Below, one piece after another: positions 10,284 through 21,350 of a DNA stretch of 64,000 nucleotides. Numbering within the stretch: position 1 is the stretch's first letter; the number at the start of each line of letters is the position of its first letter. Made by a program: the position numbers and the translations under genes. A model generated the notes under the pieces. It saw nothing but the letters and a program-made list of their open reading frames with translations, was not told the origin of the DNA and searched no databases. Origin of the DNA: Ladona fulva (taxonomy: Eukaryota; Arthropoda; Insecta; Odonata; Libellulidae); assembly GCA_000376725.2 (NCBI GenBank), contig KZ308284.1, positions 919,302-983,301 of the forward strand, written 5' to 3'.

Positions 10284-11178
10284 GTAGTAGTAGTAGTTTT
10301 GATAGGTGCCTCGACAGCTGAGGTCATTTTGCACCTTCTCAGCATACTGGCTATTAACAGTGATGGTAAATTACCATAATTTAATTTTTACACCAAAAAG
10401 AACAATGAACAATGAATATTATTTGTAGCAATGCAGTGAGTTAGCCATAGTGTTATGAATAAAAATTAAATAAAATAAAAAGGGGGAAAAAGAAAAGCCC
10501 CACATTTATGTTAGATTCTTTGGAAGAGTCCAGTCTCCTTCATAAAAGAAATAACTTTGTCTGCCTTGCCATGATCATCTGCAATGACATCCTTCAGTGT
10601 GCTTGCTCCCAAACACCTCTCCTGTTCACTAGAATAGATCCTGCACTCAGTGAGGATGTGACATATAGAGAGTTGGGTGTTACACTTGTCACAGTGGGGA
10701 GGTATACGGGGAATTGTAAAAAGGTATGAGTGCGTCAGTGCACTATGTCCAATTCTCAAACGAGTTAAAACTACTTCCTCCCTCCTATTCTTTCTGACAG
10801 AAGAGCCCCAAGGTTTAATGGTTTCTTTAATTGCACGTAACTTATTCTCCGTTAGTGAAGACCATTGCTCTTCCCAGTCCTTGAGGGCAATACTTTTGAG
10901 TTGGGACTTCAGATCTCCTGAGGACACTTCTTCAAAATCTATTGTAGGCTTTCTTGTGGCTTCTTTTGCTACCCTGTCTGCTGCCTCATTTCCTGCTATG
11001 TTCACATGTCCAGGAATCCAAAGAAATTTTACTTGGACTCCTCTATCACTAAGTCTACTACACAGATATTGCACTTCCTGGACAAGTGGGTGCACAGGTT
11101 CATAACAGGTGATGGCATTCAGTGAACTCATTGAGTCAGAACAGATTAGAGTGGGTAGCTCTTGAACCATTTATCATA
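10284..11178 (-). mobile_element. 5'-truncated LINE, RNase H-bearing (I/R1-like)
   Basis: The minus strand carries an RNase H and C-terminal coding remnant (10511-11170), then about 225 bp of 3' untranslated DNA. This ends in a stem-loop-forming segment (GGTGC...GCACC around a CCTC/GAGG inner stem) and an ACTACTACTACTA run near 10284. The 5' side breaks at about 11178, directly beside a pogo-like element end at 11184. RNase H domains are established in the I, R1-related and some other non-LTR groups. The reverse transcriptase and endonuclease parts are absent. Its last about 45 bp are shared with SINE family A. Confidence 0.8.
10511..11170 (-). pseudogene. LINE ORF2 C-terminal fragment: RNase H domain plus Cys/His motif
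   Basis: A 219-codon frame. Near residues 9-12, ICSDS matches the RNase H strand carrying a catalytic Asp. At about residues 51-72, IPGHVNIAGNEAADRVAKEA matches the HxxxxGNExAD region holding the conserved His and last Asp. A downstream RLRIGHSALTHSYLF stretch and CDKCN...CHILTEC (about residues 158-176) match the Cys/His tail common in such LINE polyproteins. The frame starts at a Met directly after an in-frame stop, so the start is not genuine. The first Asp of the RNase H fold and all upstream domains are missing. It is well preserved for a relic (no internal stop in 219 codons), suggesting a fairly recent insertion. Confidence 0.85.
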
Positions 11179-11183
11179 TGCTA

Positions 11184-11270
11184 CAGTGGTACCTCAGCCA
11201 ATGAACGTTTCCAATAACGACCTTTTAACCTTGTTTTTCCGACTTGAATGTGATCTCTGATAACACTCGC
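11184..11270 (+). mobile_element. One end of a pogo/Tigger-like element
   Basis: TA at 11182-11183 is followed by CAGTGGTACCTCAGCC and then AATGAACG and AATAACGACC words, resembling the termini at 808-1127. I found no matching right end downstream, so it is a fragment or its partner has decayed. Confidence 0.5.
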
Positions 11271-12085
11271 ACAGTGGGCTAGAATAGAAAAAAGCTAGCC
11301 AGGAGGCCAAAAATGTTTTTTTCTTATAGCGAAATACATACGTACTTAAAAATTTGCTTCTTGATTCAAAAAAGGTTGAATTATATGACTTTGCGTTTAA
11401 ATTTTCATCTAAATGCGTTAAAAAGACACTAAAAAAACCATTTTCGACCTCCTGACTAACTTATTTCAATTGTAGCCCGCTGTGAGACGTTTTGGAGAGA
11501 ACTCACATGTACGCATGCACAGAAAATGGAATTGGCGAAAGAAAAATGACTAAAGCCTTTGTTAGCCAGTCATATAAGAGGTAAATTTTTTGGAAGTAGT
11601 ATGTGGATGAAAGCTTGTTGGTTGATCGAGATATATCAGTGGGGTATTCTAATACTTCTGCATCATCGAATTGATATTTAGGTTGGAATTCAGTCGGGAT
11701 CGCCATCAATTTCCACACCGGGATGGATTGCTTCAGGAGTCATCTGAAGAGGACGAAGAAGCGGGTGCTAAAGACCGACCTTGAGGAGTTCCTACCCTGG
11801 ACAAGGAGATGCTGCATGAAGGAGGACTCTTCCGCCGATGGATTGATAAATCGTAAGGTCAGTGACTCTCTGCGCAGAAGGCTCACCCACCGGAGGGATT
11901 CCTACCGCATCGAATGGTACGAGGACGTCTTTTGCAGACTAACACCTTTCACTAAAATCCACAAGTCGCGTTTTGTTGTCATCTCGTTGTTTATTACGCG
12001 TCAATCCTATAATATACCGTTTAAAGTACAGTATTTGAAGTTATATTCGTTGTTGACGCGGTTCTGAACAGGAATATCAGACTGA
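11271..12085. other. Unassigned DNA with a 114-codon frame
   Basis: A GC-richer patch at 11690-11960 carries an open frame (11723-12067, plus) rich in Arg, Lys and Glu in its first 75 codons. An in-frame TGA lies about 50 bp upstream of its Met. It could be an isolated exon or a decayed transposon frame; I recognise no domain. Confidence 0.3.
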
Positions 12086-13260
12086 TTGTTACTATTTATT
12101 GTCTGCATGAATGAACATCTTAGAGCGAATTCAACATTAGTGGTCTTTCTTTCATTCTCCTTATACCATATTATCCAATCTATTCTCGTGATATTGTATA
12201 CTGTTCTTCTATTTTATTCTTATTTATTACTTCAACTCAACCCTTATTCAGTCTCACAAATTACACATTTCCAATTCAACTCTCGTGTAACCATCATGTG
12301 TTTGTCAATGCGGGCTGGAATGGTTAGTTGCAGCTTTCCAATCCATTCTGCCTCCTTCTAATCGCTTCAGTCATTCTTTCTGTATTTAACTCTCACCACA
12401 GCCTGCCACTAGTGATTCAGCTAAAGCCTTCTTCTGTTGAAATATCTTACACCATACTTTCTATCACTCCTTAGAAAACTTCCACGCCTTACTGTTTCAT
12501 CTCCAAATTTTCCTCTTTCTTTACCAAAGTTTTTCTCTTCTTTTAAGAGATTTACTCATTGGCTACTCACTATTTCTATTTTATTTTCATCATTCCTCTA
12601 TAGATTATCAGATTTTCATCGCTTCTAATCGTTTCTCCTTACTTCCGGTTCAGTCCATGTTTCTCTGCATCACTACTTCTTATGTAGGTTTTTATGAACC
12701 ATTTTCTGATATCCAAGAATGCATTATTTGTCAGCAATTGTTTCTTCTGTTAGAATACCTCTTCACCTGGGCTTTTCTACTGTTTTTCTTTTGCTTCTTT
12801 CATGTTTGATGGTGTTTACATCTAAAAACAAAACTGTTCTCCATCCCTTCTTGTCTTTTGGGTGAAACGAATCACTTATTGCATTGTGGCATCTTTGCTT
12901 TTCTCAATTTTCGGAAATGTAATGCTTTATCTCCCTCTTGTTATGAGTAGGACGTCATCTGTAGTTCACAGTTTGTTCTTCTATCATATAATGGACCCAT
13001 GAGTCATTTAACAGAATTCAGTGCTCCACACTGCGAAGTTAACCATCTTCCTTCGATGGCCTCTTCTATTCTAATCCGTTTCTCTCTCATTGCCTTCTAA
13101 AATGTCATCCTAGGTTCAATCTTTCTACGTGGTTATCCATCAACTTCCGTTTTTCGAATTTCGCCCTGCTCTCATAACCGCTATCAATATATACTCCCAG
13201 ACAACTCTACACAACATTTTACTTGAACTTCGTCTCACTTCGAGGTATAAATTATTTTCG
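12086..13260. other. T/C-rich unassigned DNA
   Basis: It is rich in TTCT and CTTC words on the plus strand. It may be the antisense of an A-rich, heavily decayed retroelement, but no conserved motif is readable. No repeat partner was found in the window. Confidence 0.35.
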
Positions 13261-14552
13261 TGAAAAATTTAGAAATACTTCTGTGGTCATCTTTTTTCGT
13301 GCCTAGTAACGCGGCTTCTTTGGAAACAGAATGATGACAACAAGATGTGATTTCTCAGTAGAAATAGTAGTTAATGTAGTGCATGGTTATAAGTTCCGTT
13401 TTGTCATTGGCTAGGCGAGTATTCCCGTATGTTGGTTTAGGCATATAGGTATAGGCAGGTATAAGTTTTCCCCGTACGTTAGATCATAAGTCTTATTCAT
13501 TAGAGGAAATATGTTCACATAAAGTTTCCTTTGTGAAACTTGATCCGTGAACACCTTTCCTTTAACGCATGTAATTTATGTGTACTAACGCCTTACTAAC
13601 TGTGGCATGGAACGGTCATGATTCTTTCCCCATTCAGGAAATTTATTTTCAGGGTTCAAGAAGTTTCTTCAAGCAAGATATGCCAAAGGTAATTATCATT
13701 ATGCATGACTTTAATTCTAATTTAGTAGATTTTCTGTAACTAAAACGATGTTTGTGTTTTTCTAGGTATCTACTAGGAAGTGGTGCCGCTGTCAACTTTT
13801 CCTTTGAATTTGATTTCTTGAAACCTGTGGGTCAAATCTGTAGAGGTAAGAGTAGTAAATATTATTTTTAGTAAATTAGACTTAATGGAGTAGAAATAGC
13901 GTGCAATTAGGAACATGGGGGAAGGGCAAGGGAAGGTACTGTCATGAATGATTGCTGGATAGCGTTAATGGTTGTTGACTCAAAAGCGTATTAATTACGT
14001 TCCTAACGTAACATAAATAGCGTAATGCCAATTGCCAATGCCGATTGCCAATGCCGAAAAATGCAAAAGTGTTAAAAAATAAGCTTAAGTCTAGATTGCT
14101 GTAGTTTTTATGATGTGACGTCACGGATTCCTCCTCCTCTTGTGAATTGTTTACTATTACTTTTTTTAAGATCTCACCATTTTATTTCATAGATAGTTCA
14201 TAAGTTTCTATGTATTACCGTGTAATATTATTGTGGTGTATTAGTTATTATTGAAATATCTATTAGGATCTATTATTCTTACAGTTTATAATTATTAGTC
14301 ATTACAGGAATTAAATAATAAATTACGCGACTATATGGATATCCAGCCATATGTATTATAGTGTAAAAATTTGTAATTTATGTAAAAGTTTATAAAACAA
14401 TAGTAAAGTTGTACAGATTCAATTCGTAACCTTTAGCACTTAACTTTTTAATGTGTTAATATTTGTGCAAAACGTTTCATGTTAATCTTGTAAGTGTGAT
14501 ACTTAAATGGATAACTGCATAATATGTTACCTTTTAATGCATAGCTTCGTAT
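13261..14552. other. Unassigned AT-rich DNA
   Basis: A short tandem of GCCAATTGCCAATGCCGATT type lies at about 14025-14058. Nothing else recognised. Confidence 0.4.
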
Positions 14553-14710
14553 ATATAATGTATCGTCTACGGGAGCCAATACATTACATCCATCACTCCC
14601 GTCTTTGGACGAATGCCAGACAATTGAAACCAAAATTAATTAGTAACTATTAATCCCCTGCAGCGTTGTCACCTGGCAAGAAAGCCAATTTACAACGTAT
14701 TTACAAAAAA
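14553..14710. repeat. Dispersed repeat H, diverged copy
   Basis: CTCCCGTCTTTGGACGAATG and a downstream GTTGTCACCTGGCAAGAAAG parallel the order of blocks at 4830-4925. Confidence 0.55.
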
Positions 14711-15779
14711 TAAACAAATAATAGTTAATTACGAGTATATTATCGCATATTTCTGTGAAAAATCGGTGTATAGGTCTCAATATCCATATAGTCTGTATTT
14801 TATATATTCCATATTCTACATGATTTTATATACTAAATATTCTGAGTCCTCTATACGACTGTACGCTTTACGAGGAAGTTAAAATGAAAATCGACCTGAA
14901 AAATCACTCAATAAAACTTTATCTGTAATGTTGTGACTGGTAATGAATGTTTATTGAAAGAAGAACATTGTTTACGATAATGGGTATGTTTCCATACCAT
15001 AGCTTATTTCGTTACTAGCCTGATGGGCAACATGGCTGAGAATCGATTCGTTGAATCCTGAGTATGGTATTTGAGATTTGTAACGTATTTCTTTGTCCAC
15101 ACACAACCTATATTTCACTTTTTTCCTTGAAATTTATTCTTAAAATAAATATTCTTATTCCCGTATCCGTGGCGAAAAGCGGAACATTTTGATGTAATTA
15201 ACGAAGAGAAATATTGACTTATTCAAGACACGAATCCCTTTTGGAAACAATTTTCGGCCGCACGAATCGCTGGCAGGTTTCCCTCAAAGGTTTATTTATC
15301 CTCCATGGTAAAATGATTATTTTGATTGGCGTTACCAAGGGAAGTTATTTTCAACAACAAGTTTAGTGACCAAACGAAAACGAGTTCCATTTAAATTAAT
15401 ACAGGGCTTTCGACGTGCTGGTTGACATTTCCTACTTTTTCCCACTATTCACTTTCTAATTTCTTTTCCAACAGAATAATTTTTAACCATGGAAGTCGTC
15501 GTGTTTGGCGATTGCTGGTTGAATTTTTTTACGAAAAATCTTTTCTCTATCTGTGATGTGTAAAATTACCAATTCATGGAAATTTGCATAGTGTTTCGAA
15601 ATGTTTGTATAGCCTATCTTACGGAAGTAAAGAATGATAATTTCGCTATAATTGGAACTTATATCACGGCATCCATTGCTCTGCTAAGCCTTAAATTGTA
15701 CGTGCTTCTTTAATACAATGTTGTAAACGCTTCTCTATTGGGAGTAGGGGTAGGTTACTTGGCACAATAAGGCGTGCAC
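14711..15779. other. Unassigned AT-rich DNA
   Basis: No gene or repeat recognised. Confidence 0.4.
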
Positions 15780-15835
15780 CTATTCCCAAGGAGAAACGGC
15801 CAATTCCGACGGGACCGGGACACTCTTATTTAAAT
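15780..15835. mobile_element. End fragment of fold-back family D
   Basis: TATTCCCAAGGAGAAACGG matches the left terminus of the complete element at 35468-35677. It is followed by GACGGGACCGGGA and then unrelated DNA. Confidence 0.5.
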
Positions 15836-15837
15836 AT

Positions 15838-15990
15838 TATGCCTGTCTGTCTATCTGACTGTCTGTCTGTTATAACATCACTGAAAAACTGTCCAACCGA
15901 TTTTAATGAATTTAGACATAGTGATAATGTATATCCTGAATTGGCACATAGGCTACTTTTTATCCCGAAATCTTAGTCTTTCGATGGTTA
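15838..15990 (+). repeat. Dispersed repeat I (TGTCTGTC, GGCTACTTTTTAT family)
   Basis: TGTCTGTC words, then CCAACCGATTTTAATGAA and CATAGGCTACTTTTTATCCC. The GGCTA(C/T)TTTTTAT block recurs at 28660-28785 and 48835-49020. Similar segments are widespread in insect genomes; the class is not determined here. Confidence 0.45.
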
Positions 15991-16189
15991 ATTGGGCCAT
16001 TCTGTTTACTATGACGTCATAAGCGGAGGTGAAAGAGAGAGAGGTGGGGAAAGCAGGGGAGGGGAAGATTTATCTTCCCCTAAAACTCTATAACTAAACG
16101 TTTTCCAATTTTCAAGATTGGCACATTATTACATCTCTTCCCCGTAAAGATTATATGCTATAATTGTACCTTATAGTTTATTTTTTTAT

Positions 16190-16345
16190 TGTACCTCGGT
16201 TCGATTCTAGACGAGGAAAATATTTTCCGGAATAAAGCCTGCAAAAGTGAAATACATGTAAAGTTCACTTTTGCAGGCTTTATTCCGGTCCCGTCAGTCT
16301 TTTTTCATGTCCGATTCTCCTCGGGGAGTTTTTCTTCTGGATATT
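16190..16345. mobile_element. Fold-back element with 25-bp perfect hairpin
   Basis: The core 16227-16251 is the exact reverse complement of 16264-16288, with a 12-bp loop between. Outside it, GGTTCGATTC with GACGAGGAAAA on the left and TTTTTTCATGTCCGATTCTC followed by CTCGGGGA on the right resemble the tRNA-like B box and tail of family D. A 66-codon frame crossing it is a shadow. Confidence 0.65.
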
Positions 16346-16547
16346 ATTGTTCTCAATATCTAATACTGCAATGGCTAGGTGAACAATAGCATCTTGTGTC
16401 TAAGTCTAGTCTACTTCTAGTCTAAGCTAGTCTAATATGAATGAAAAAAATGTTACGTAAGTAGATTATGATGCGACAGAATCTTAATAACAAGCAAAGC
16501 AGATGATTTGTTGATGACGTACCGCAATGAAACGTGGAGATTATTCT
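16346..16547. other. Unassigned DNA
   Basis: Nothing recognised apart from a short TCTAGTCTA repeat at 16402-16434. Confidence 0.35.
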
Positions 16548-16605
16548 ACATAAATCTACACAAATACCCTGCAAGCAGTCTTTTAGTGTGTAACAGTTAT
16601 ACGCG
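16548..16605 (-). mobile_element. 3' end of a jockey/CR1-like LINE
   Basis: On the minus strand, GACTGCTTGCAGGGTATTTG followed by TGTAGAT matches the tail GGCTTGCAGGGTATTTATGT seen at 19150, 36950 and (diverged) 56380. Only the tail survives. Confidence 0.55.
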
Positions 16606-16789
16606 ATCGTTTCTTCGTTAAAGTGACTTCCGCATGGAAAAAGTTATACCGTCCAACAGTGATGTGGTAAACATTTCTGATTTAAGAAATGTTTTGCAAG
16701 AAATATGCACCAATTGAATTCTTGCAGGAATTAAAGTATTCGAACAACCTTTTTAAACCGTAAAAATTGAAAATAACGTGATAAGTTTC

Positions 16790-17044
16790 TGGAGTTGGAG
16801 AGAACGTAAGGAAATGAGGGAGAAATATAAAGAGGGGGAAATGAGAGGGAATAAATGTGGGGAAAAGGGAGGGAATCTGAAGACGAGACGATAATGGAAA
16901 TGGATGAAATATAGGAAGATGATGAAAGTATGCTTGCTTTATCGATCAGGTGAGGGGTGAGGGGAAATATGCAGAGGCGGGGAGTTGTCTTTGGGGATGG
17001 GAAAGGATGGTTAAGACGGAATACATGCTAGAGAAAGCGGAGAA
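16790..17044 (+). other. Purine-rich tract
   Basis: GAGGGA, GGGGAAA and GAGGGG words dominate the plus strand. It resembles 9590-10140. No gene. Confidence 0.5.
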
Positions 17045-17046
17045 TA

Positions 17047-17221
17047 ATCCCAAAGAAAAACGGACGTGAATAAAGTCTGACAGGACCAACCTGGAATCTT
17101 CCGCTATCCGGGTAGATGCTTTAACTAATTAAGCTACCAAGCCAAAACATATTCTCAAGCCGTTTTGGGAGACTTTGCAGGCAATGGCAAAGTTTTCTTT
17201 ACATTTTCCTTGAAGGGAGAA
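17047..17221. mobile_element. Fold-back family D element with tRNA-like core
   Basis: The left end ATCCCAAAGAAAAACGGACG is approximately mirrored by the right end TTTTCCTTGAAGGGAGAA, and both sides are flanked by TA. On the minus strand the interior reads TGGTAGCTTAATTAGTTAAA (A-box-like), then CCAGGTTGGTCC (degenerate B box), then GTCAGACTTTATTCACGTCC. The complete relative is at 35468-35677. It could be a SINE with a self-complementary tail or a TA-inserting MITE that captured a tRNA-like module. Confidence 0.6.
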
Positions 17222-17354
17222 TAGTTCTGAAATAACGATTTTCGACCTCAGACAGCAAGTGATCTAAGTTTGCAGAGTGGTATCAATACATATATATAGG
17301 AAATTTGTGTTCTTAGTATCAGACCTATGCTCATTTGATACTCATCCTTTCCAT

Positions 17355-17445
17355 CGGCAGTTATCAAACCTCTAGTACAGGGAATGAGGCATATTAGGCA
17401 AGATGAGGAGTGAGGTAGTTTTCTTTACTGACAAGAAATGCTACA
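17355..17445. repeat. Dispersed repeat J fragment (GAGGAGTGAGGTAG)
   Basis: GGGAATGAGG, then GATGAGGAGTGAGGTAGTTT and CTTTACTGACAAGAA, match 27010-27065 (GGGAATGAGG ... GACGAGGAGTGAGGTAGAAT). Confidence 0.55.
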
Positions 17446-18307
17446 AGTGGAACAAGTTATAGCCTCAGCAGCTTTCACGTTATCAAAACTGAGACTCACA
17501 TTTAGGAAAGATCAATTTTCCCTTTTTTTTTGGAACTGTGAAAAGTATTCCGTTCAACATGATATGGTAGGAGAGAATTGACAGTGACGGAAAGCCTTAT
17601 AAACTAGTGGTTAGTGAAGCATTGGAACATACAGTACCAGATATATAGACATAGTATTATATATCGCTAGTGAAGCAATGTAAAAGCATCTTAACGCCAC
17701 ATCCCGTCATTCGACTAGCGAGTATTTATTTTGATGTAGAAGCATTCTCTGTCTCCATGACGAATAAATATTGGTTGCTACCACCGATACAGTGTTACTT
17801 AGCAACCGACGACGAGGTTAATTTGTTAAGAGCGTAAGAGTCAACAATTACTCTGGTGGTGATTGTTGTCTTCCGAAGCCTACGCTTGTAATAATGCGCG
17901 TGAAAGGAGATTAACAAAAGGATGCGAGGGCAGCACGGGGAAGTTCCGGAGGGAGTCCAAAGGGGCGCTGAAGATCGGATAAAGGTCAAAAGTGTAGGGC
18001 GAGGGTGGCATGAAGGCAGTGGGGCGCGAATTCCGGGAGGAGGAGGGCTGATGGGAGGATACTAGGCATCAGTAGATAGAGGATAAAATGGATTAGGGGG
18101 AAGTGCTAGATCAAGCGCTGGTAACTTAGATGGGAGTTGATGGTGGAGGCCGTAAAATAGAGGAGTAAGGTGTAGCATTAAAAGGGATTTAACACTTCAT
18201 TATAAGTAAGCGAAAGTGCCATGAAAGATAGATTAATTTTTTAAGAAAAAAAAGGAAGAGCTGGGTTCGAGTTTAAATCATAAATGAATTCTTAACTTTC
18301 GATTATT
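17446..18307. other. Unassigned DNA
   Basis: A G/A-rich stretch spans 17900-18170. No gene recognised; the 64-codon minus frame at 17795-17989 has no motif. Confidence 0.4.
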
Positions 18308-18308
18308 N
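18308..18308. other. Ambiguous base N
   Basis: The 137 bp after this N repeat 21351-21487 with one mismatch. Confidence 0.95.
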
Positions 18309-18445
18309 AATGCATAGTATTTCTACAAATCACAAATAATGATGGATAGACTTTACATTCTAATATAGTACATCCCATAAACATATTTGTAGGCTTACTC
18401 TACAAATATAAAATTATTTCTTGAAGCGAAAAGCCAGAACGATTT
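18309..18445 (+). repeat. Repeat K, copy 1
   Basis: Begins AATGCATAGTATTTCTAC. It matches 21351-21487 over 137 bp with a single difference (GAAAAGCC versus GAAAAACC). A clearly older copy lies at 33095-33215. The near-identity, and its start exactly at an N, suggest an assembly join. Confidence 0.8.
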
Positions 18446-19149
18446 ACGGGAGTTTTAATATCATGATTTTCGTATGATATTAAAAATGTTGAAAGATTTA
18501 AAGAGTTATGATGCTGTTGACATCTTGACAAGCCAGAACTTTCATTAAGGACGTCAGTTCTGTTACCCAATCCCGTATTGTGGCACTGGTTGACGTTTCT
18601 TGGCGAGACAGGTTATCCAGGTGTTAAATGCTATTTCTTCATTATTGTTTACTGATGAAAGAATTTTATTTTTTTTCCGGATTTTTTTGTCAGATTCCCG
18701 TTTCATGCGCTTTGAACCGACCGAAAGTCTGCTATTGCAAATTTAAACTTCTCGTTCGAACAAAAGAGAAAGATCGGAATGATTTTCCTGGCCTTCGTTT
18801 AAGAATTTGCTTCGCATTCATCCAGCCCAAAACGATACATAGCGCATTGGTCTGCGATTTATTCATTTGTTTCGAAGGCGTGGTTTCGATTGTTTATAGT
18901 CAGGTGGATTTGAGGGTCGTCAAAGGGTTTGAATGAATTATCGAAGCGATTCGGTGCCACGGAGTTACATCGAAACAGTCTCCATTCTGAGGGTTGAGAT
19001 ATTCAACTCTGTTGCATTATTTCTCAGATACAACAGTCGCATGATAAACGGAACTGATATACAATTAAATTCATGATTTACTAGAACGGGAACAAAATCG
19101 TAACATTGGTACAATTTACGGTATAACGACATTGCCAAAAGTATAAGAA
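18446..19149. other. Unassigned DNA
   Basis: A 102-codon plus frame at 18628-18936 shows no domain. No repeat partner was found. Confidence 0.4.
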
Positions 19150-19850
19150 AGGGATCTAAATCCACATCTACATAAATACCCTGCAAGCCGCCTTTCGGCG
19201 TGAGACAGGTGTAAACACCAAGCGCTCGAGTCACCTCTTTAGCTTATTGTTGTTACGTATCGTTCGCGGAAAGAATGAGTCCCTAAAACGCCTTGTCCTC
19301 GCATCTATTTCTCTTATTTTATGCTCATTGTCGGATCGGCTGAAGTAGCAAAAGGATATAATACCAGTTACGTCTTCCGCAAATGTACTTTTCTGAATTT
19401 ACTCAGCAATCGCAGCCCAACTTATAATCTCCTTTCAAGGATTCCCAACCTACGGCTGAGAGTATTTTTGTAACGCTTGCTTTTCTATCTTAGCACTTTC
19501 TAACAAATCTTTTCACTTTGCCCTACTTTATCGAGTTTGCGAGTATACGTTTCATCCGCTGGATCTCCATATACTCGCCGCATATTCCAGATGGGGCCTG
19601 ACCAAGGTGAAATAATATGGTTCTCTAACCTCTCCATCGCACCTACCTACTATACAATGCGCTGTATGATACCGAGCTTTTAAGTTGCTTGCCGCAGATT
19701 TTTCTGATAGTTAAAGTTGTTTGTAAGATTGATTCCGAGAAATCGTACGACGTCGAATACATTCATCCCACTAATTTTGTACGGGTAATTATGACGCAAT
19801 CGTTTCCTTTCGGAAAAAAAGATGACGAGAGATGCGTAGCATATTGTCCT
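19150..19850 (-). mobile_element. Decayed jockey/CR1-like LINE, reverse transcriptase C-terminal part and 3' end
   Basis: On the minus strand, in shifting frames, I read FLGINLTNNFNYQKNLRQAT, then VRPHLEYAASIW (the conserved RPxLEYA motif after the reverse transcriptase palm and thumb), then VGWESLKGDYKLG, KIREIDARTRRFR and SFFPRTIR. A 3' tail with a GCCGAAAGGC hairpin and GGTATTTATGTAGATGT follows. These blocks in this order are typical of jockey/CR1-type C-termini. Several frameshifts and stops make it a relic. Fragments of the same family are at 16548, 31822, 32343, 36915 and 56217. Confidence 0.8.
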
Positions 19851-20929
19851 ACGCATTATTCATGATTGGAATAAACTGCTCTGATTTGATATAGAACTTA
19901 TTTCGTATCGCTGTACCGATTTCACTGTGAATATACCTTAAATACCAGATATTGGCGAGAGATTATCTTCTAAACGTTTGCGATAATAAGGAGAAAGGTA
20001 AATTCTCTACGAAAAGCCATGAATGCTCCGAAAAGGGAGAGCTTAGAGATGGAAAGAGTTTCAAGTAGCGCGTGTAAAAAGAAGGAGACTGCGAGTGATT
20101 TTCGAGCACCACCGAAGATTTATTCCTTCAGTTATCATCCTTATCTAGTTTGCGGTCTCTTCCTTTTTTCCCCTTTCTTCCCCGCTTCCTTCTCTACCCC
20201 GCTCTGTAATCCTCCTACTTTATGTACCATATCGACTCCCTCCTCACCTCAACCCCGCGCCTCCTCTCTCTTCTTGGACCATTTAGACCTTAACGCTACG
20301 TCGAGTTCGGCAAAGGGGACGAACGTGGATTTAAAACCCTAGAGGGCGCGCCTATACGCGAGTGTATTTTGCTCCGAAACACCTCTCTTTCGGTCGGATG
20401 CCTCCCCGTTTCATTTTCCTTTTGGGGCGATGTTTGTATGTTTGCGGGGTTCAGGGCGGTCGCAGCCTCTTACGTTTTTATTTGGACCTCAGAGTACGGC
20501 GGTCTTCGCCGAAAAGATAGCTGATATACTGTTTTACTGCGGTTGTCCGGAAGAGAACTCCAGCGCAAATGTTTTGAACGTCTCTTTACTGCAGTTTCGC
20601 GTTCCATTTCCAATCCATGGAGCGATTCGCTGCTTTTTATCGGCTATTGATCTTTTCCATTATTTTTTTTACCCCTCATGGGTGAGTATAATAGTAGACA
20701 GGATGATAAGTAAGGTACTTTTCTCAACTTTCTATACTTAGTCGAAAACGTTCGCAGAAGTCTAAAAATTAACCCTATAAATAACACGTTTCCAAGGTTA
20801 CCTTACCCCTAGGCGCAAAGGTAAGATTTGAGACCCTCACTAGAAATTATGATTCGAATTCTTTCGTAAAATACACAAATATACATCCCATAGGGTTCGG
20901 CTACCATGTCCTGACGAATGGAATATTTT
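19851..20929. other. Unassigned DNA with a pyrimidine-rich and a GC-richer patch
   Basis: 20155-20275 is C/T-rich on the plus strand. 20340-20660 is GC-richer and free of recognised repeats. Frames at 20019-20342 and 20430-20741 have no motif. Confidence 0.4.
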
Positions 20930-21075
20930 CCATTTGTCTTTTGATGCAGAATAGAGAAAAATGTATCTTTCATTAGCTTTTATCTCAGATTTTTTCATGG
21001 CTATGATAATGTGAAAGCTAGTGAGGCATGATTAATGCTGAATAACGGCATTGATCAAGGTCTCTCCTTTTTTTA
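20930..21075 (+). repeat. Dispersed repeat G copy
   Basis: CTTTTGATGCAGAATAGAGA, then AATGTATCTTTCATTAGC and GTGAGGCATGATTAATG, parallel 2870-2990. Confidence 0.6.
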
Positions 21076-21350
21076 ATGTTACAAAAAGTGTTTCTTGTAG
21101 AGTCATTGTACTTCGCATACGTAGACTTGCTCAGCTTATAGCATTTTGCCTCTATGAGGAAAGCAATGGCAAACTACGTCACACCTCACTTTGCCTAGTC
21201 GCCTCAGCCCCCTCTCCAAAGCTTTCCGTTACTTATGGTGGAGGGATGAGGTCAAACCAGCCTTCAGGCTGAGGACTGTACAGAAAAACATCCCATAGAA
21301 ACCTCAGTCGCTTCACAACGGCAAGAATAAATAAACAAATTTTGAATTAC
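21076..21350 (+). repeat. Continuation of a G/K composite repeat
   Basis: CATCCCATAGAAACCTCAGT, then AATAAATAAACAAATTTTGA, leads into repeat K at 21351. The same order (CCCATAGAAACTTCCC ... AGTAAACAAGTTTTGAATTG) is at 33045-33095, so repeat K has its natural left flank here and lacks it at 18309. Confidence 0.5.

Noticed and set aside
11723..12067. 114-codon plus-strand frame in a GC-richer patch
   Set aside because: No recognisable domain, no repeat partner, and the second half is hydrophobic low-complexity. It could be an isolated exon, but nothing supports it.
12086..13260. Antisense of a decayed LINE
   Set aside because: The minus strand has A-rich wording and scattered Lys/Arg-rich readings, but no conserved reverse transcriptase block in order.
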